Of a stretch of DNA of 64,000 bases, positions 1 to 8,860 are shown piece after piece. This DNA is from Palsa-1233 sp039933845. GTDB lineage: Bacteria; Gemmatimonadota; Gemmatimonadetes; Gemmatimonadales; GWC2-71-9. The DNA is taken from the NCBI GenBank assembly GCA_039933845.1, contig JBDTNH010000004.1:1-64000 (forward strand), given 5' to 3'. The notes under the pieces are model-generated. The model searched no databases. It worked only from the letters and a program-made list of their open reading frames with translations, and was not told the origin of the DNA. A program made the translations under genes and the position numbers. The stretch's first letter is position 1. Every line of letters starts with the position of its first letter.

Positions 1-477
1 TTCGACGCCCTCTGGATCAGCGGGCCAGGTCACACTCCGGGGGGGGGAGACACCCTGCGACCAGCGTGGCATGCCGACGCGCTCCGCATGTTGGCCGGAT
101 GGCCCCGGGTCGGCAGAGAGATCGACGACAAGACTCTCCCGCAGGAGGTGCGGTTCGATGCACTGGCGAGCGTGGCGTACGACAAGGGCTGCTACGTCGG
201 GCAGGAGACGGTGGCCCGACTCCATTTCCGGGGCCACGCCAATCGCACCCTGCGTGCGGTGGTTGGCCAGGGGGTCGGTCCGGCGTCGGACGTGGCTGAG
301 GACGTGGAACGGAAGACCGTCGGTCGGCTCACGTCGCTCGCCAGGATCGGGAGTCATTGGATGGCTCTGGCCCGGGTGCGCCGCGAAGTCGAGAGCGGCG
401 AGGCGGTGCGCGTGGGAGAGCAGGAGGCCTCGGTGCGGGACTTGCCGCTCACCGAGGCGATGATCGCCGGATGGTGA
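1..477 (+). CDS. ygfZ: YgfZ/GcvT-family folate-binding protein, 3' part
   Basis: The 5' end lies outside the window; the frame is open from base 1. YgfZ-like proteins bind folate and help Fe-S enzymes and tRNA-modifying MiaB to function in the cytoplasm. Seen here: the family signature K-G-C-Y-V-G-Q-E at about residues 62-69 of this fragment, preceded by a G-x-P-x-x-G-x-EID stretch and P-Q-E, and followed by a short barrel domain. The Cys of the signature is intact. A run of nine G (39-47) lies near the fragment start and encodes Gly residues. It ends 63 bp before the convergent lipoprotein gene. The family call is firm; the exact cellular role is inferred from the family. Confidence 0.88.
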   Translation, partial: FDALWISGPGHTPGGGDTLRPAWHADALRMLAGWPRVGREIDDKTLPQEVRFDALASVAYDKGCYVGQETVARLHFRGHANRTLRAVVGQGVGPASDVAEDVERKTVGRLTSLARIGSHWMALARVRREVESGEAVRVGEQEASVRDLPLTEAMIAGW

Positions 478-485
478 ATGCACGA

Positions 486-514
486 ACGCCCCGTTCAGAG
501 CATGAACGAGGCGT
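486..514. terminator. Hairpin between convergent genes
   Basis: Arms ACGCCCCGTTCA (486-497) and TGAACGAGGCGT (503-514) pair at 11 of 12 positions around a 5-nt loop. It sits 9 bp after the YgfZ stop and before the stop of the opposite-strand lipoprotein gene, so it could terminate both. There is no clear T-tract on either side. Confidence 0.55.
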
Positions 515-540
515 CGCGGTGCATCGAACAACCGACCGGA

Positions 541-768
541 TTACATCGAGTGCGACGTATCCTTCGTCATGTCCTTCATCTTGTCGATCGCGCTGTCGGC
601 CATCTTGCCGGCGCTGTCCATCATCGCACCGGCGCTGTCGACCATCTGCCCAGGCGTCATCTCCGTGGTCGGAGCCACCGCGCTGCTGTCCACCACATCG
701 GCCTCCGGCGCCTTCTCTGCACACGCTGCCACGGCCAGCACGGCCGCAACCATCAGGAACTTCCGCAT
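541..768 (-). CDS. Small lipoprotein of unknown function
   Basis: A 75-aa protein. It begins with M-R-K-F and a hydrophobic stretch, then the lipobox V-A-A-C at about residues 13-16, so it should be lipid-anchored. The mature part is rich in Met, Asp, Ser, Ala and Lys, with repeated M-x-D-S-A-G/A-K-M motifs that suggest an amphipathic helix. I chose the start at 768 because a strong ribosome site (AAGGGAGAGG) lies just upstream and the signal peptide begins there; the longer upstream reading has no signal. A promoter-like pair lies at 852-879. No family was recognised. Confidence 0.75.
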   Translation of the reverse strand: MRKFLMVAAVLAVAACAEKAPEADVVDSSAVAPTTEMTPGQMVDSAGAMMDSAGKMADSAIDKMKDMTKDTSHSM

Positions 769-851
769 CGCCTCTCCCTTGGTATTGATTGACTGTGGTG
801 ACCGTGGCCCGTGCCGCAGGTCGGCCAGAAACGCCCGATACACCGACCACC

Positions 852-879
852 AAGTTACGCCATGTCAAATGCCTGTCAA
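852..879 (-). promoter_or_regulatory. Sigma70-like promoter of the small lipoprotein
   Basis: On the minus strand TTGACA (879-874) is followed after 16 nt by TAACTT (857-852). The same -10 hexamer recurs before tRNA-Ala. The leader to the lipoprotein start would be about 80 nt. A second TTGACA-like hexamer lies in the spacer. Confidence 0.5.
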
Positions 880-992
880 GCGTGTAACATCTTTCTGATG
901 AATCACTTCCGCCGATTTGAGGCGAAGACAACCCGAAGATCGGGTCGCCACGACGCGGTTCGATTCGCAACACATCCCTGTCCGGAGACCCG

Positions 993-2432
993 ATGAACGA
1001 TCGCCCCGCCACCCTCGGAGCCCTGCGAAGGTCCCCATGGGCCGACCCCCAGCTGCTCGGCCGATCGGTACGCGGCGAGCTCCGAACCAACCTCCTCGTG
1101 CGGCTCCGCGCCGGGCTGCCCCTCTTCCCAGGGATCGTCGGCTATGACGACTCCGTTCTCCCCGAGATCGTCAACGCCCTCCTGGCGCGCCACGACTTCA
1201 TCCTGCTCGGCACCCGCGGCCAGGCCAAGTCGCGGATTCTCCGCGGCCTCACCGGCTTCCTCGACGAGGTCATCCCGGTGGTAGCCGGGAGCGAGGTCCA
1301 CGACGATCCGTTCAACCCGATCTCCAGGGCCGCCCGAGACCTCATCGCGCAGGCAGGCGACGACACCCCGATCGGATGGCTCCACCGTGAGGAACGGTTT
1401 GTCGAGAAGTTGGCGACGCCTGACGTCACCATCGCCGACATGATCGGCGACGTCGATCCGATCAAGGCGGCGCGGGGAGGGCACAACCTTGGTGACGAGC
1501 TCACCATGCACTACGGCCTGTTGCCTCGGGCCAATCGGGGGATCTTCGCGATCAACGAGCTCCCGGATCTGGCCGGCAAGATCCAGGTCGGTCTGTTCAA
1601 CGTCCTCGAGGAGGGCGATGTCCAGATCAAGGGGTACCCGATCCGCCTGCCGCTGGATGTCTTGATGGTGTTCACCGCCAACCCGGAGGACTACACGGCG
1701 CGGGGCAAGATCATCACACCACTCAAGGATCGGATCGGCTCCGAGATCCGGACCCATGCCCCGCGTGCCGTCGAGGAGGGCATGGCGATCACGCAGCAGG
1801 AGGCGTGGCTCGTTCGCGATGCGACGGAGATCGTGATCCCCGATTTCATGAGCGAACTGATCGAGCGCATCGCCTTCGAGGCTCGGCGCGACAAGCGCGT
1901 CGACCAGCGTGCCGGCGTCAGCCAGCGACTGCCCATCACGCTGACCGAACTCGCGGTGAGCAATGCCGAGCAACGTGGCCTGCTGCGTCCGGCGGCGGGG
2001 GTGCCAGTGCTTCGGATCGGCGACATCTACGCCGCGCTGCCGGCAGTGACCGGCAAGATTGAACTGGAGTACGAGGGGGAATTGCAGGGCGCCCATGTCG
2101 TGGCGGGCGATCTCGTCAGGCGCGCGGCGCTTGGCGTCGTGGGCGATCGGATCGCGGAAGGTGATCTTGACGGGACGGTCACCTGGTTCGACGATGGCGC
2201 GGCGCTCAAGGTGGGCGACCAGGAGTCGGTGGCGGCGAGTGCGGCTCTGTTCCGGACGGTGCCTGGGCTGGTCGAGGCGATCGCGAAGGGCGAGCTCGCA
2301 GTTCCCGATGTCGACGCGATGCTGGTAGCCGCCGCGGAGGTGGTGCTCGAGGCGCTCGTGGCCGGTCAGCGGATCTCGCGATCAGAGGAGCGCGGCTGGC
2401 AGAAGATGCGACGGCGACCGTCGTCGTCGTAG
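993..2432 (+). CDS. MoxR / magnesium-chelatase-like AAA+ ATPase
   Basis: A 479-aa AAA+ ATPase related to MoxR and the BchI subunit of Mg-chelatase. These act as ATP-driven chaperones with a VWA-domain partner, often for metal insertion or protein maturation. The Walker A region reads G-T-R-G-Q-A-K-S at residues 73-80. The Walker B region has the variant G-I-F-A-I-N-E-L near 183-190, with Asn in place of the usual Asp. A ribosome site (CGGAGA) precedes the ATG. The likely partner is the VWA gene at 4452-5738, normally adjacent in this family but here separated by two opposite-strand genes. Confidence 0.87.
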   Translation: MNDRPATLGALRRSPWADPQLLGRSVRGELRTNLLVRLRAGLPLFPGIVGYDDSVLPEIVNALLARHDFILLGTRGQAKSRILRGLTGFLDEVIPVVAGSEVHDDPFNPISRAARDLIAQAGDDTPIGWLHREERFVEKLATPDVTIADMIGDVDPIKAARGGHNLGDELTMHYGLLPRANRGIFAINELPDLAGKIQVGLFNVLEEGDVQIKGYPIRLPLDVLMVFTANPEDYTARGKIITPLKDRIGSEIRTHAPRAVEEGMAITQQEAWLVRDATEIVIPDFMSELIERIAFEARRDKRVDQRAGVSQRLPITLTELAVSNAEQRGLLRPAAGVPVLRIGDIYAALPAVTGKIELEYEGELQGAHVVAGDLVRRAALGVVGDRIAEGDLDGTVTWFDDGAALKVGDQESVAASAALFRTVPGLVEAIAKGELAVPDVDAMLVAAAEVVLEALVAGQRISRSEERGWQKMRRRPSSS

Positions 2433-2438
2433 CCCGTA

Positions 2439-2501
2439 CACGCCGCGGGATATCCGCGCATTCACCCGACTCCGCGCCGTTCCTTCGGATCCCGCGGCGT
2501 G
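2439..2501. terminator. Long inverted repeat between convergent genes
   Basis: Perfect 13-bp arms CACGCCGCGGGAT (2439-2451) and ATCCCGCGGCGTG (2489-2501) enclose a 37-nt loop. It fills the gap between the AAA+ gene and the opposite-strand kinase-like gene, so a bidirectional terminator is likely. It could also be a breakpoint trace of the inverted pair that follows. Confidence 0.55.
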
Positions 2502-2511
2502 ACCGCCGCGG

Positions 2512-3132
2512 CTAAGACTGTCCCCCCCCCACCGCCGCCACCACCAACTCGGCGCTCCGCTCCAATCCCAGCCAGGCGGTATTGAGCGTCAGGTGATAGT
2601 TCCGGGCGTCCTCCCAGGCGCGGTTGTACCACTGGCGATGGTACCGGGCACGATTCGCATCGACCACCTTGACCTGTTTTCGTGCCTCCTCGACACTGAC
2701 ACCCAGCCGTTCAGCGACGACCTGAACGCGGTGATCATGGGGCGCGACCAGCCGCACGTGCAGCGCGTCGCTCCGTCGTCCCAGCACGGCCACCGCGGCA
2801 CGTCCGACCATCACCGCATTGCCTTCCGTGCAGGCGTCCGCGACGACCTGCTCCGTCAGCTTGACCAGTCGTGCCTCTTCGGCCTCGGGAACCGCGAGCG
2901 GTTCGGGGCCGAGGAGTTCGGGTGTGGCGAGCGCGAGTGCCCGTGAGAGTCGTTCGATGAACGACGGGCCGCGTTCCTCCCGGCGTGCCACGTCGGCCGG
3001 CGACATCCCGGCGAGCTCAGCCACGGACTCGACCACCTGATTGTCGACCAGGCGCCAGCGCAGGGTCTCCGCCACGAGTCGCGCGACCGAGGCACCACCC
3101 GCACCGTACTCACGTGAGATCGTGATGAACAT
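2512..3132 (-). CDS. Cytidylate kinase-like protein
   Basis: A 206-aa P-loop protein of the cytidylate-kinase-like family (AAK-26 type). It opens with I-S-R-E-Y-G-A-G-G, the nucleotide-binding loop form of this family (residues 4-12). A later V-G-R-A-A motif and an Arg-rich region near 160-175 fit an LID-type segment. The substrate is unknown; these proteins are not the housekeeping Cmk. The ATG directly abuts the stop of the upstream MFS gene (TGA-ATG), so the two are probably co-translated. The C-terminal V-G-G-G-Q-S is encoded by a run of nine G on the coding strand next to the stop. Confidence 0.82.
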   Translation of the reverse strand: MFITISREYGAGGASVARLVAETLRWRLVDNQVVESVAELAGMSPADVARREERGPSFIERLSRALALATPELLGPEPLAVPEAEEARLVKLTEQVVADACTEGNAVMVGRAAVAVLGRRSDALHVRLVAPHDHRVQVVAERLGVSVEEARKQVKVVDANRARYHRQWYNRAWEDARNYHLTLNTAWLGLERSAELVVAAVGGGQS

Positions 3133-4383
3133 TCATGCCTCCGCGGGAACGAGGAGCCGACGACGGAGGGCCAAGACGCCGAGCAGCGAGAGGGTGCCGC
3201 TGACGGCGATGGCACGGGGGGCCCCGAAGTGTTCGGCGATGTAGCCGGCCTGGAAGGCACCGATCGGCGCGAGTCCCAGCACCACGAACGAATACACCGC
3301 CATCACCCGTCCGCGCATCTCGGGCGATGCCTCGAGCTGCAGCGACGTCGCGGTCGAGATGCCGGTAGTGGCCATCGCGGCCCCGGCCACGGCGAGGCAA
3401 AGCATGGCCGTGTTGAGCCCGCTGAGGGTCGCGAGCACGATCGTGGCGAGTGAGAGGACCACCGCGCCGATCGAGGCCATGCGGCTCCGGCGGACGCGGC
3501 GCCCGACCCCACCCACGATAATGGCCCCGAGTGCCGCACCGACCCCGATCGCCGAGGTGAGCGCACCATACCCTGAGGCACCGGTACCGAGCACATCACG
3601 GGCGTAGACGGGCAAGATCGGAATGAACGAGATCGCAAAGACCGAGACCAGCACCATCTGGAGCGCCAGCGCGGCGAGGGTTGGCCGGGCGGCGATGAAC
3701 TGCATGCCAGAGAAAATCGAGGGCCGGCCAAATCGGGAGCGGATCTCACTCCGGTGCTCGATCCGCTTGAGCCCAATGAGGACGGCGATGTAGCTGACGG
3801 CATTGACCAGAAAGCAGACACCCGGGCCCGCGATGGCGAGGATCACGCCAGCGATCGCCGGGCCCATTACGCGGGCAAGATTGTAGATCGTCGAGTTGAA
3901 TGCGGCCGCGCTCACGAGGTCCTCGGGTGGCACCAGTTCGACCAGGTAGGATTGTCGAGCGGGCACCTCGAATGCGGTGGCGAGACCGAACGCGAGTGCC
4001 AGGCCCCAGATCCATGCGATCGTCACCTGCCCACTGAGTGTCAGGTACGCGAGCACGGCAGCCTCGACCAGCATGAGCGACTGGAGCGTCATGATGAAGC
4101 GTCGCTTGTCGACCCGATCGGCGACCACGCCGCCGTAGAGCGTGAAGAGCAGGATCGGCAACGTATTGAGGGTGGTGACCAAGCCGACATCGAACGGCGA
4201 GCCGGTCATCTGGAGCACGAGCCAGCCGAGCGCGATCGTCTGCATCCAGGTCCCGACCATCGAGATCGTCTGGCCGGTCGCGAATCGCCGGAAATCCGGG
4301 TGTCGGAGGGCGCGGAGTGGACCATCGAACGTGGCCGCGCGGAACTGCGCGGTGACGTGGGCGAGGCGTGGGTGGCTGGTCAC
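3133..4383 (-). CDS. MFS exporter (EntS-like, MFS_3 type)
   Basis: A 416-aa integral membrane protein with about 12 hydrophobic segments. The N-terminal sequence R-H-P-D-F-R-R-F then G-T-W-M-Q is typical of the EntS/DUF894 branch of the major facilitator family, which exports siderophores or drugs. The loop G-V-V-A-D-R-V-D-K-R-R after TM2 is the MFS motif A. Start is GTG at 4383. It is divergent from the VWA gene, with a 20-bp palindrome between them, and is followed without spacing by the kinase-like gene. The substrate cannot be read from the sequence. Confidence 0.87.
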   Translation of the reverse strand: MTSHPRLAHVTAQFRAATFDGPLRALRHPDFRRFATGQTISMVGTWMQTIALGWLVLQMTGSPFDVGLVTTLNTLPILLFTLYGGVVADRVDKRRFIMTLQSLMLVEAAVLAYLTLSGQVTIAWIWGLALAFGLATAFEVPARQSYLVELVPPEDLVSAAAFNSTIYNLARVMGPAIAGVILAIAGPGVCFLVNAVSYIAVLIGLKRIEHRSEIRSRFGRPSIFSGMQFIAARPTLAALALQMVLVSVFAISFIPILPVYARDVLGTGASGYGALTSAIGVGAALGAIIVGGVGRRVRRSRMASIGAVVLSLATIVLATLSGLNTAMLCLAVAGAAMATTGISTATSLQLEASPEMRGRVMAVYSFVVLGLAPIGAFQAGYIAEHFGAPRAIAVSGTLSLLGVLALRRRLLVPAEA

Positions 4384-4406
4384 GGTTCAAGGATAAGCGG
4401 ACCAAA

Positions 4407-4426
4407 CCGTGGCTTGACAGCCACGG
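4407..4426. promoter_or_regulatory. Perfect palindrome between divergent MFS and VWA genes
   Basis: CCGTGGCT (4407-4414), spacer TGAC, AGCCACGG (4419-4426): perfect 8-bp arms. The embedded TTGACA (4414-4419) could be a -35 box for the VWA gene. It looks like an operator for a dimeric regulator of both divergent genes; no regulator gene is adjacent. Confidence 0.45.
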
Positions 4427-4440
4427 CTCGGCGGCGCGTC

Positions 4441-4446
4441 TAGATT
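4441..4446 (+). promoter_or_regulatory. -10 box immediately upstream of VWA gene
   Basis: TAGATT lies 5 nt before the ATG at 4452, so transcription would begin at or next to the start codon (leaderless). No ribosome site is visible. The TTGACA at 4414-4419 is 21 nt upstream, longer than usual. Confidence 0.4.
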
Positions 4447-4451
4447 CCATC

Positions 4452-5738
4452 ATGCGCTACACCACGTGGTCCCGCTACGCGGCCGGACTGGCCGACCAGC
4501 TCAATCTCCAATCGCTGCTCGATCAGCTCGGTGACTTCCTGCTCCAATCCGGCTTCAACGACATGCCGGCGTGGTTCGGCGCTGAGCCCGGTGACCCCAA
4601 TGAGGGCCGTTCCCTCGACGACCTGCGCGGTGCCATCCTCAATGCGTTGATGGAATCGGGGCAACTCACGCCCGAGATGCTGCGATTTCTCCGGAACGGC
4701 ACAACCGGTGATGCCGAACGCGACGAGGCAATCAAGCAGGAGATCGCCCAACTCCTCGATCAGATCGTGGCACGCCTCATGGCGGAGGGGTACCTCGGCA
4801 TGAAGGGACCAGGCGGCCAGAGCATCCCCGCCGACCAACTTCCCGGCGGCATGGAGCGCGCCGCGGCCCAAACGGTCCACTTCGATCTGCGTGAGAAAGG
4901 CGCCGACTTTCTCGGCTACAAGACCCTTCGCGATTTGCTGGGCGCGATCGGCAAGTCTGGGTTCGGCGCGCACGAGACCCCGCACCTGGCGAGCAGCATC
5001 GAAAGCGACGGCGGTTCACGGCCCTGGGAGTTCGGCGATGTGCCCAACCTCGATGTCCCGGCCACGCTGCTCAACGCCATCGGGAAGCACGGCATCGGCA
5101 CACCGATCCCGCTCGACTACTCCGACCTGATGATCACCCAAAGCGAGTATCGCTCATCCGCGGCGACGGTGATCATGCTCGACTGCTCGCACTCGATGAT
5201 CCTCTATGGTGAGGATCGGTTTACGCCTGCCAAGAAAGTGGCACTCGCCCTCACCCACCTGATCCGCACCCAATTCCCGGGCGACACCGTGCGCGTGGTG
5301 CTCTTTCACGATGGCGCAGAGGAAGTGCCGGTGGGCGCGCTCGGGAACGTGCAAGTCGGCCCGTACCACACGAACACCGCCAGTGGGATTGCCCTGGCGC
5401 GACGCATTCTCGCGGGGCAGCGGAAGGAGATGAAGCAGATCATCATGATCACCGACGGCAAGCCGACCGCGCTGACATTGCCCGATGGTCAGGTCTACAT
5501 CAATTCCGGTGGCTTCGATCCGCGCATCCTGCGCGAGACGCTGGCCGAGGTGGGGGCGTGCCGCCGGAGCAACATCGTGATCAACACCTTCATGCTGGCG
5601 CGCGAACGGCTGCTGGTCGAGTTCGTGATGGAGGTGTCGCGCATCTGCCGCGGCAAGGCGTACTTCGCCTCGCCCATGTCGCTCGGCCAGTTCATCCTGA
5701 TGGACTTCCTGAAGGGGAAGACACGGCGCGTGGCCTGA
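4452..5738 (+). CDS. VWA-domain protein, partner of MoxR-like ATPase
   Basis: A 428-aa cytoplasmic protein. The N-terminal 200 residues are helical and acidic. A von Willebrand A domain follows, with the metal-binding MIDAS motif D-C-S-H-S starting at residue 244, and I-I-M-I-T-D-G-K-P further on. Such proteins work with MoxR/BchI-type ATPases in metal insertion or assembly reactions; the matching ATPase is at 993-2432. I rejected an upstream start at 4368 because it overlaps the divergent promoter region, and the TAGATT box sits 5 nt before this ATG. It ends 1 nt before the stop of the convergent L,D-transpeptidase. Confidence 0.86.
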   Translation: MRYTTWSRYAAGLADQLNLQSLLDQLGDFLLQSGFNDMPAWFGAEPGDPNEGRSLDDLRGAILNALMESGQLTPEMLRFLRNGTTGDAERDEAIKQEIAQLLDQIVARLMAEGYLGMKGPGGQSIPADQLPGGMERAAAQTVHFDLREKGADFLGYKTLRDLLGAIGKSGFGAHETPHLASSIESDGGSRPWEFGDVPNLDVPATLLNAIGKHGIGTPIPLDYSDLMITQSEYRSSAATVIMLDCSHSMILYGEDRFTPAKKVALALTHLIRTQFPGDTVRVVLFHDGAEEVPVGALGNVQVGPYHTNTASGIALARRILAGQRKEMKQIIMITDGKPTALTLPDGQVYINSGGFDPRILRETLAEVGACRRSNIVINTFMLARERLLVEFVMEVSRICRGKAYFASPMSLGQFILMDFLKGKTRRVA

Positions 5739-5739
5739 C

Positions 5740-7410
5740 CTAGCTCACCTTCCCCAGTTTGAGCGCTTTCATGAGTCGCGCATCGTAGCCATATGGATCC
5801 TCCGCAAATCGGACCGTGCCGTCGCCATCGACGGTGGCCGTCGCGTACCAGAGCACCACCGGCACCTTGTGCTTGAGCCCGGCGGTCACCGGCTTGGCAC
5901 CTGCCATCGACTCCTGGATCTTGTCGGAGGTCCACTTGGGTTGGTCGTCGAGCAGCCAGGCGGCGAGCCGCGCCGGCTCGTCGACCCGCACGCAACCATG
6001 CGAAAACGCACGTCGATCACGGCCGAAGAGCGATCTGGCCGGTGAGTCGTGCAGGTAGATGTCGTCCTTGTTGGGGAACAGGAACTTGACCCGTCCAAGG
6101 GAGTTGAGCGGCCCCGGCCGCTGACGCAGGAACAGCTTGCCTGCCCGCACCGCCTCAAGCCGCTCAGGCGTCGGCGGTAAGGGCGTCGCGTCGTCGGAAT
6201 GGTTGGGGATGATCTCGTACTGATTGCTCGCCAGATAGGTCGAGTCCGCGAGAGCCGGATCGACCAGCTCGCGCGCCGCCAGTGTAGCGGGGATCTGCCA
6301 ATACGGTCGGAAAATCAGGTAGGAGATCGAGTCGGCAAAGACCGGGGTGGCATGCCGTCCCTTTTCACCGATCACCACGCGCATCCCGAAGGCAGGCTCC
6401 GCGTGCGCGTGCTCGTAGGCGGCCAACTCATAGAACGGCAGATTGACCACGACCGCCCGCGAGTCGCCCATCTCGGGGAACCAGCGGAGTCGCTCCATGG
6501 CGAGCTCGAGCTGGGTGACCCGATCGGCGAGACCCACATTGAGGGCGGCGATTGTCCCCCCCCCAATCACGCCGTCGGGGTTGAGGCCGTGTCGCGCCTG
6601 GAACCGCTGCACCGCGGCCACGGTCAGGGAGTCATAGACGCCGAGGGAATCCAGATCACCATCGAGATCCCCAAGGCCGCGGAGCCGCGCGCGCAACGCG
6701 GGCAGTCCCGCCCACGTGGAATCGCCCATTTCGACCTTGCCGGATCGACCCACCGCCGGCACGGCCGGCAGCGCGCCAGCACTGGCCCTGGCTCGATACG
6801 TGGCGAGTGCGTCCACCAGGAGGCGGTACTCGGGATAGTCGGGCACCACCGAGGCGACGGCGGCGCTGAGACCGCCGGTACGGCGTACGCTGTCGACCAG
6901 CGCGGCGTAGTCGAGCTCACGTCGGGATGCGTCGACGCGGTAGTCCTGGCTGCGCGGATCGACGCGCCCCGCACCGAGTGCCCGCAGGAACCGGAGTGCA
7001 CTCCGTGTCGCACCGACATCGAGTGCCGCCAGCGTCGACGGCGTCCCGGCACTGTCGATCAGCTGGCGCTGCGCCGTCAACGAGGTCGCGTCGTAATCCT
7101 CGGGGTCGAGCCCGTGTCGCCCGGCATCCCGAAGCGTCGCCAGCAGCGAGTCGAGCACCGGACGTGCTGTCGTGTTGTTGAACCAGACGAGGTGGTCCGT
7201 CTCGTTGGCATAGAGGTCGCGCACCGCTCGGGCCTCGGACGGCAGACCGGATTCGGGAGGTACCAGGGCCAGGACCGCGGCGTCGACCGCCTGCGTGACC
7301 TCGATCGAGGCCGGTTTCTCGGGGGCCTCGAGCGCCGCACGTGCCGCACGCGAGCTATCCCCCCCCTTCGAACATCCGACGAGGCAGAGCATGGCGAGCG
7401 CACGCCGCAT
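5740..7410 (-). CDS. Murein L,D-transpeptidase (YcbB/LdtD-like) lipoprotein
   Basis: A 556-aa lipoprotein with signal and Cys in L-C-L-V-G-C near residues 9-14. Large L,D-transpeptidases form 3-3 peptide crosslinks in peptidoglycan or attach lipoproteins to it. The order seen is an N-terminal scaffold region, a peptidoglycan-binding motif with F-Q-A-R-H-G-L-N-P-D-G near 270, then a YkuD catalytic domain ending in F-S-H-G-C-V-R-V-D, which holds the catalytic His and Cys. The ATG overlaps the stop of the upstream M48 gene by one base (TGATG), so they are coupled. Two G-tracts (7359-7366 and 6556-6564) fall in the coding strand. Confidence 0.9.
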   Translation of the reverse strand: MRRALAMLCLVGCSKGGDSSRAARAALEAPEKPASIEVTQAVDAAVLALVPPESGLPSEARAVRDLYANETDHLVWFNNTTARPVLDSLLATLRDAGRHGLDPEDYDATSLTAQRQLIDSAGTPSTLAALDVGATRSALRFLRALGAGRVDPRSQDYRVDASRRELDYAALVDSVRRTGGLSAAVASVVPDYPEYRLLVDALATYRARASAGALPAVPAVGRSGKVEMGDSTWAGLPALRARLRGLGDLDGDLDSLGVYDSLTVAAVQRFQARHGLNPDGVIGGGTIAALNVGLADRVTQLELAMERLRWFPEMGDSRAVVVNLPFYELAAYEHAHAEPAFGMRVVIGEKGRHATPVFADSISYLIFRPYWQIPATLAARELVDPALADSTYLASNQYEIIPNHSDDATPLPPTPERLEAVRAGKLFLRQRPGPLNSLGRVKFLFPNKDDIYLHDSPARSLFGRDRRAFSHGCVRVDEPARLAAWLLDDQPKWTSDKIQESMAGAKPVTAGLKHKVPVVLWYATATVDGDGTVRFAEDPYGYDARLMKALKLGKVS

Positions 7411-8837
7411 CAACGGAACCGGATCGTCTTGACCTTGCGGCCGCGCGGGATCATGGTGCCCGGATCGACACTGTTGATCAGCGCGAGTTCGGCCGCCGTC
7501 GCGGCGCCACCGCTTGCGCTCGCCAGACGATCGACGGTCTGCGCCGTTGGCAGGGTGAGCACGTGGATCTCGCGCACGCGCTGAAAGACCTGATTGGCCG
7601 CCGTGGGACCGAACGACCCCAGGACTCGAACGATCGTGCCACCGTGAGTGCCCGCTCCGGCCGCCGTGGTGAGGCCGAGCACGCGATACACGCTGCCACG
7701 ATACTCGACAAAGGCCACCTGACCACGAAGTTGCTGCTGATCCTGCGTCGTCGCCGCGAACGCGATCGTCGCTGCCGGGAGCCCATTGACCGGCGTCATG
7801 TTGCTTCCCTGCACCTGGACCCCACCCTGACGCGCGAAGCTGTCAGCGGCCTGCCGTGCGGTGGCAAACGGTACCTGGGAGATTTCCACCTGTGCCTGTC
7901 CGTTCGGCTCGACCAGCACGACACGGCTCGCCTGATTCACGCCCTGCCACCCGTCGGGAAGCATGAACTGGAATCGCAACTCCGGATGCAGGAACCAGCC
8001 ATTCGCGAAGTAGCCCTGACGCGGGTCGTCCCCGAAGACCAGCCCCTCGGTATGGTCGAGGTAGCGATCGCGATCCACTTCGAGTCCGACGTAGCTCGAG
8101 ATGGTGTCGGCCCAGCGGGTCGTGGCCGCCACGCGGTCACCCGGATCGGGGTGGGTGGAGAGGAAGCCCGGCACCCGATTGCTCGAGGCGCTCTGCTCGC
8201 TCAGCCGCTGCAGGGTCATGAACGTCTTCGGCATCTCGCGCACGTCGTAGTGCTGCATGAGCGAGTAGCGGTGGCCGAGTGCGTCGGCTTGGCGTTCGTC
8301 ATCCCGACCGAACTTGAGGAAGAGGAGCCCGCCCCCCGCCTGCACAGCCTGCCCGACCCCGCTGTTGGCGATCTCGGGGGCGGCGATCGCGCCGGCAATG
8401 AGCCCCACATTGAAGAGTTGTTGCTTCGAGAGCTGGGAGACCGAATGCTTCGCCGTCACGTGTCCGATCTCGTGGCCCATCACCCCCGCGAGCTCTGCCT
8501 CGGAGTTGAGGTACGCCATGATCCCCCGTGTGATGAAGATGAACCCGCCGGGGGCCGCGAACGCGTTGACCGCCGGGTCATCGACAACATGGAACTCCCA
8601 TGGCAGCTCCGGTCGCTCGGAGGCCGCAGCCATTCGTTGACCGATTTCACTCACGTACCGATTGAGCGCCACATCGGAATAGAAGCCGGTCTCCTGCTGC
8701 GTGCCGGCCAGCAGGGACTGCCCCATGGCAATCTCCTGCGACTCGCTCACGAGCGACAGCTCGCGACGGCCGCTGACCGGGTTGGTGGCACAGGACAGGA
8801 TCCCCACCAGGAAACTCGCAATCATCGGGTAGCGCAT
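7410..8837 (-). CDS. M48-family metalloprotease lipoprotein
   Basis: A 475-aa envelope protease. The lipobox I-L-S-C puts the lipid at Cys16, followed by the family hallmark A-T-N-P-V-S-G-R-R-E-L-S. The zinc site H-E-I-G-H is at 122-126, with the third ligand region (D-D-E-R-Q-A-D) later. Related proteins (BepA/LoiP-like) act in outer-membrane quality control. A C-terminal domain of about 200 residues has no motif I recognise. The ribosome site AAGGAGAGG precedes the ATG. It is the first gene of a two-gene unit with the L,D-transpeptidase, which suggests a shared role in envelope maintenance. Confidence 0.9.
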   Translation of the reverse strand: MRYPMIASFLVGILSCATNPVSGRRELSLVSESQEIAMGQSLLAGTQQETGFYSDVALNRYVSEIGQRMAAASERPELPWEFHVVDDPAVNAFAAPGGFIFITRGIMAYLNSEAELAGVMGHEIGHVTAKHSVSQLSKQQLFNVGLIAGAIAAPEIANSGVGQAVQAGGGLLFLKFGRDDERQADALGHRYSLMQHYDVREMPKTFMTLQRLSEQSASSNRVPGFLSTHPDPGDRVAATTRWADTISSYVGLEVDRDRYLDHTEGLVFGDDPRQGYFANGWFLHPELRFQFMLPDGWQGVNQASRVVLVEPNGQAQVEISQVPFATARQAADSFARQGGVQVQGSNMTPVNGLPAATIAFAATTQDQQQLRGQVAFVEYRGSVYRVLGLTTAAGAGTHGGTIVRVLGSFGPTAANQVFQRVREIHVLTLPTAQTVDRLASASGGAATAAELALINSVDPGTMIPRGRKVKTIRFR

Positions 8838-8860
8838 TGGCCTCTCCTTGAGTCTCGTCT

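Noticed and set aside
903..2096. Long minus-strand reading frame over the MoxR-like gene
   Set aside because: It mirrors the plus gene in the antisense frame common in GC-rich DNA; no family motif, and the plus gene has clear AAA+ motifs.
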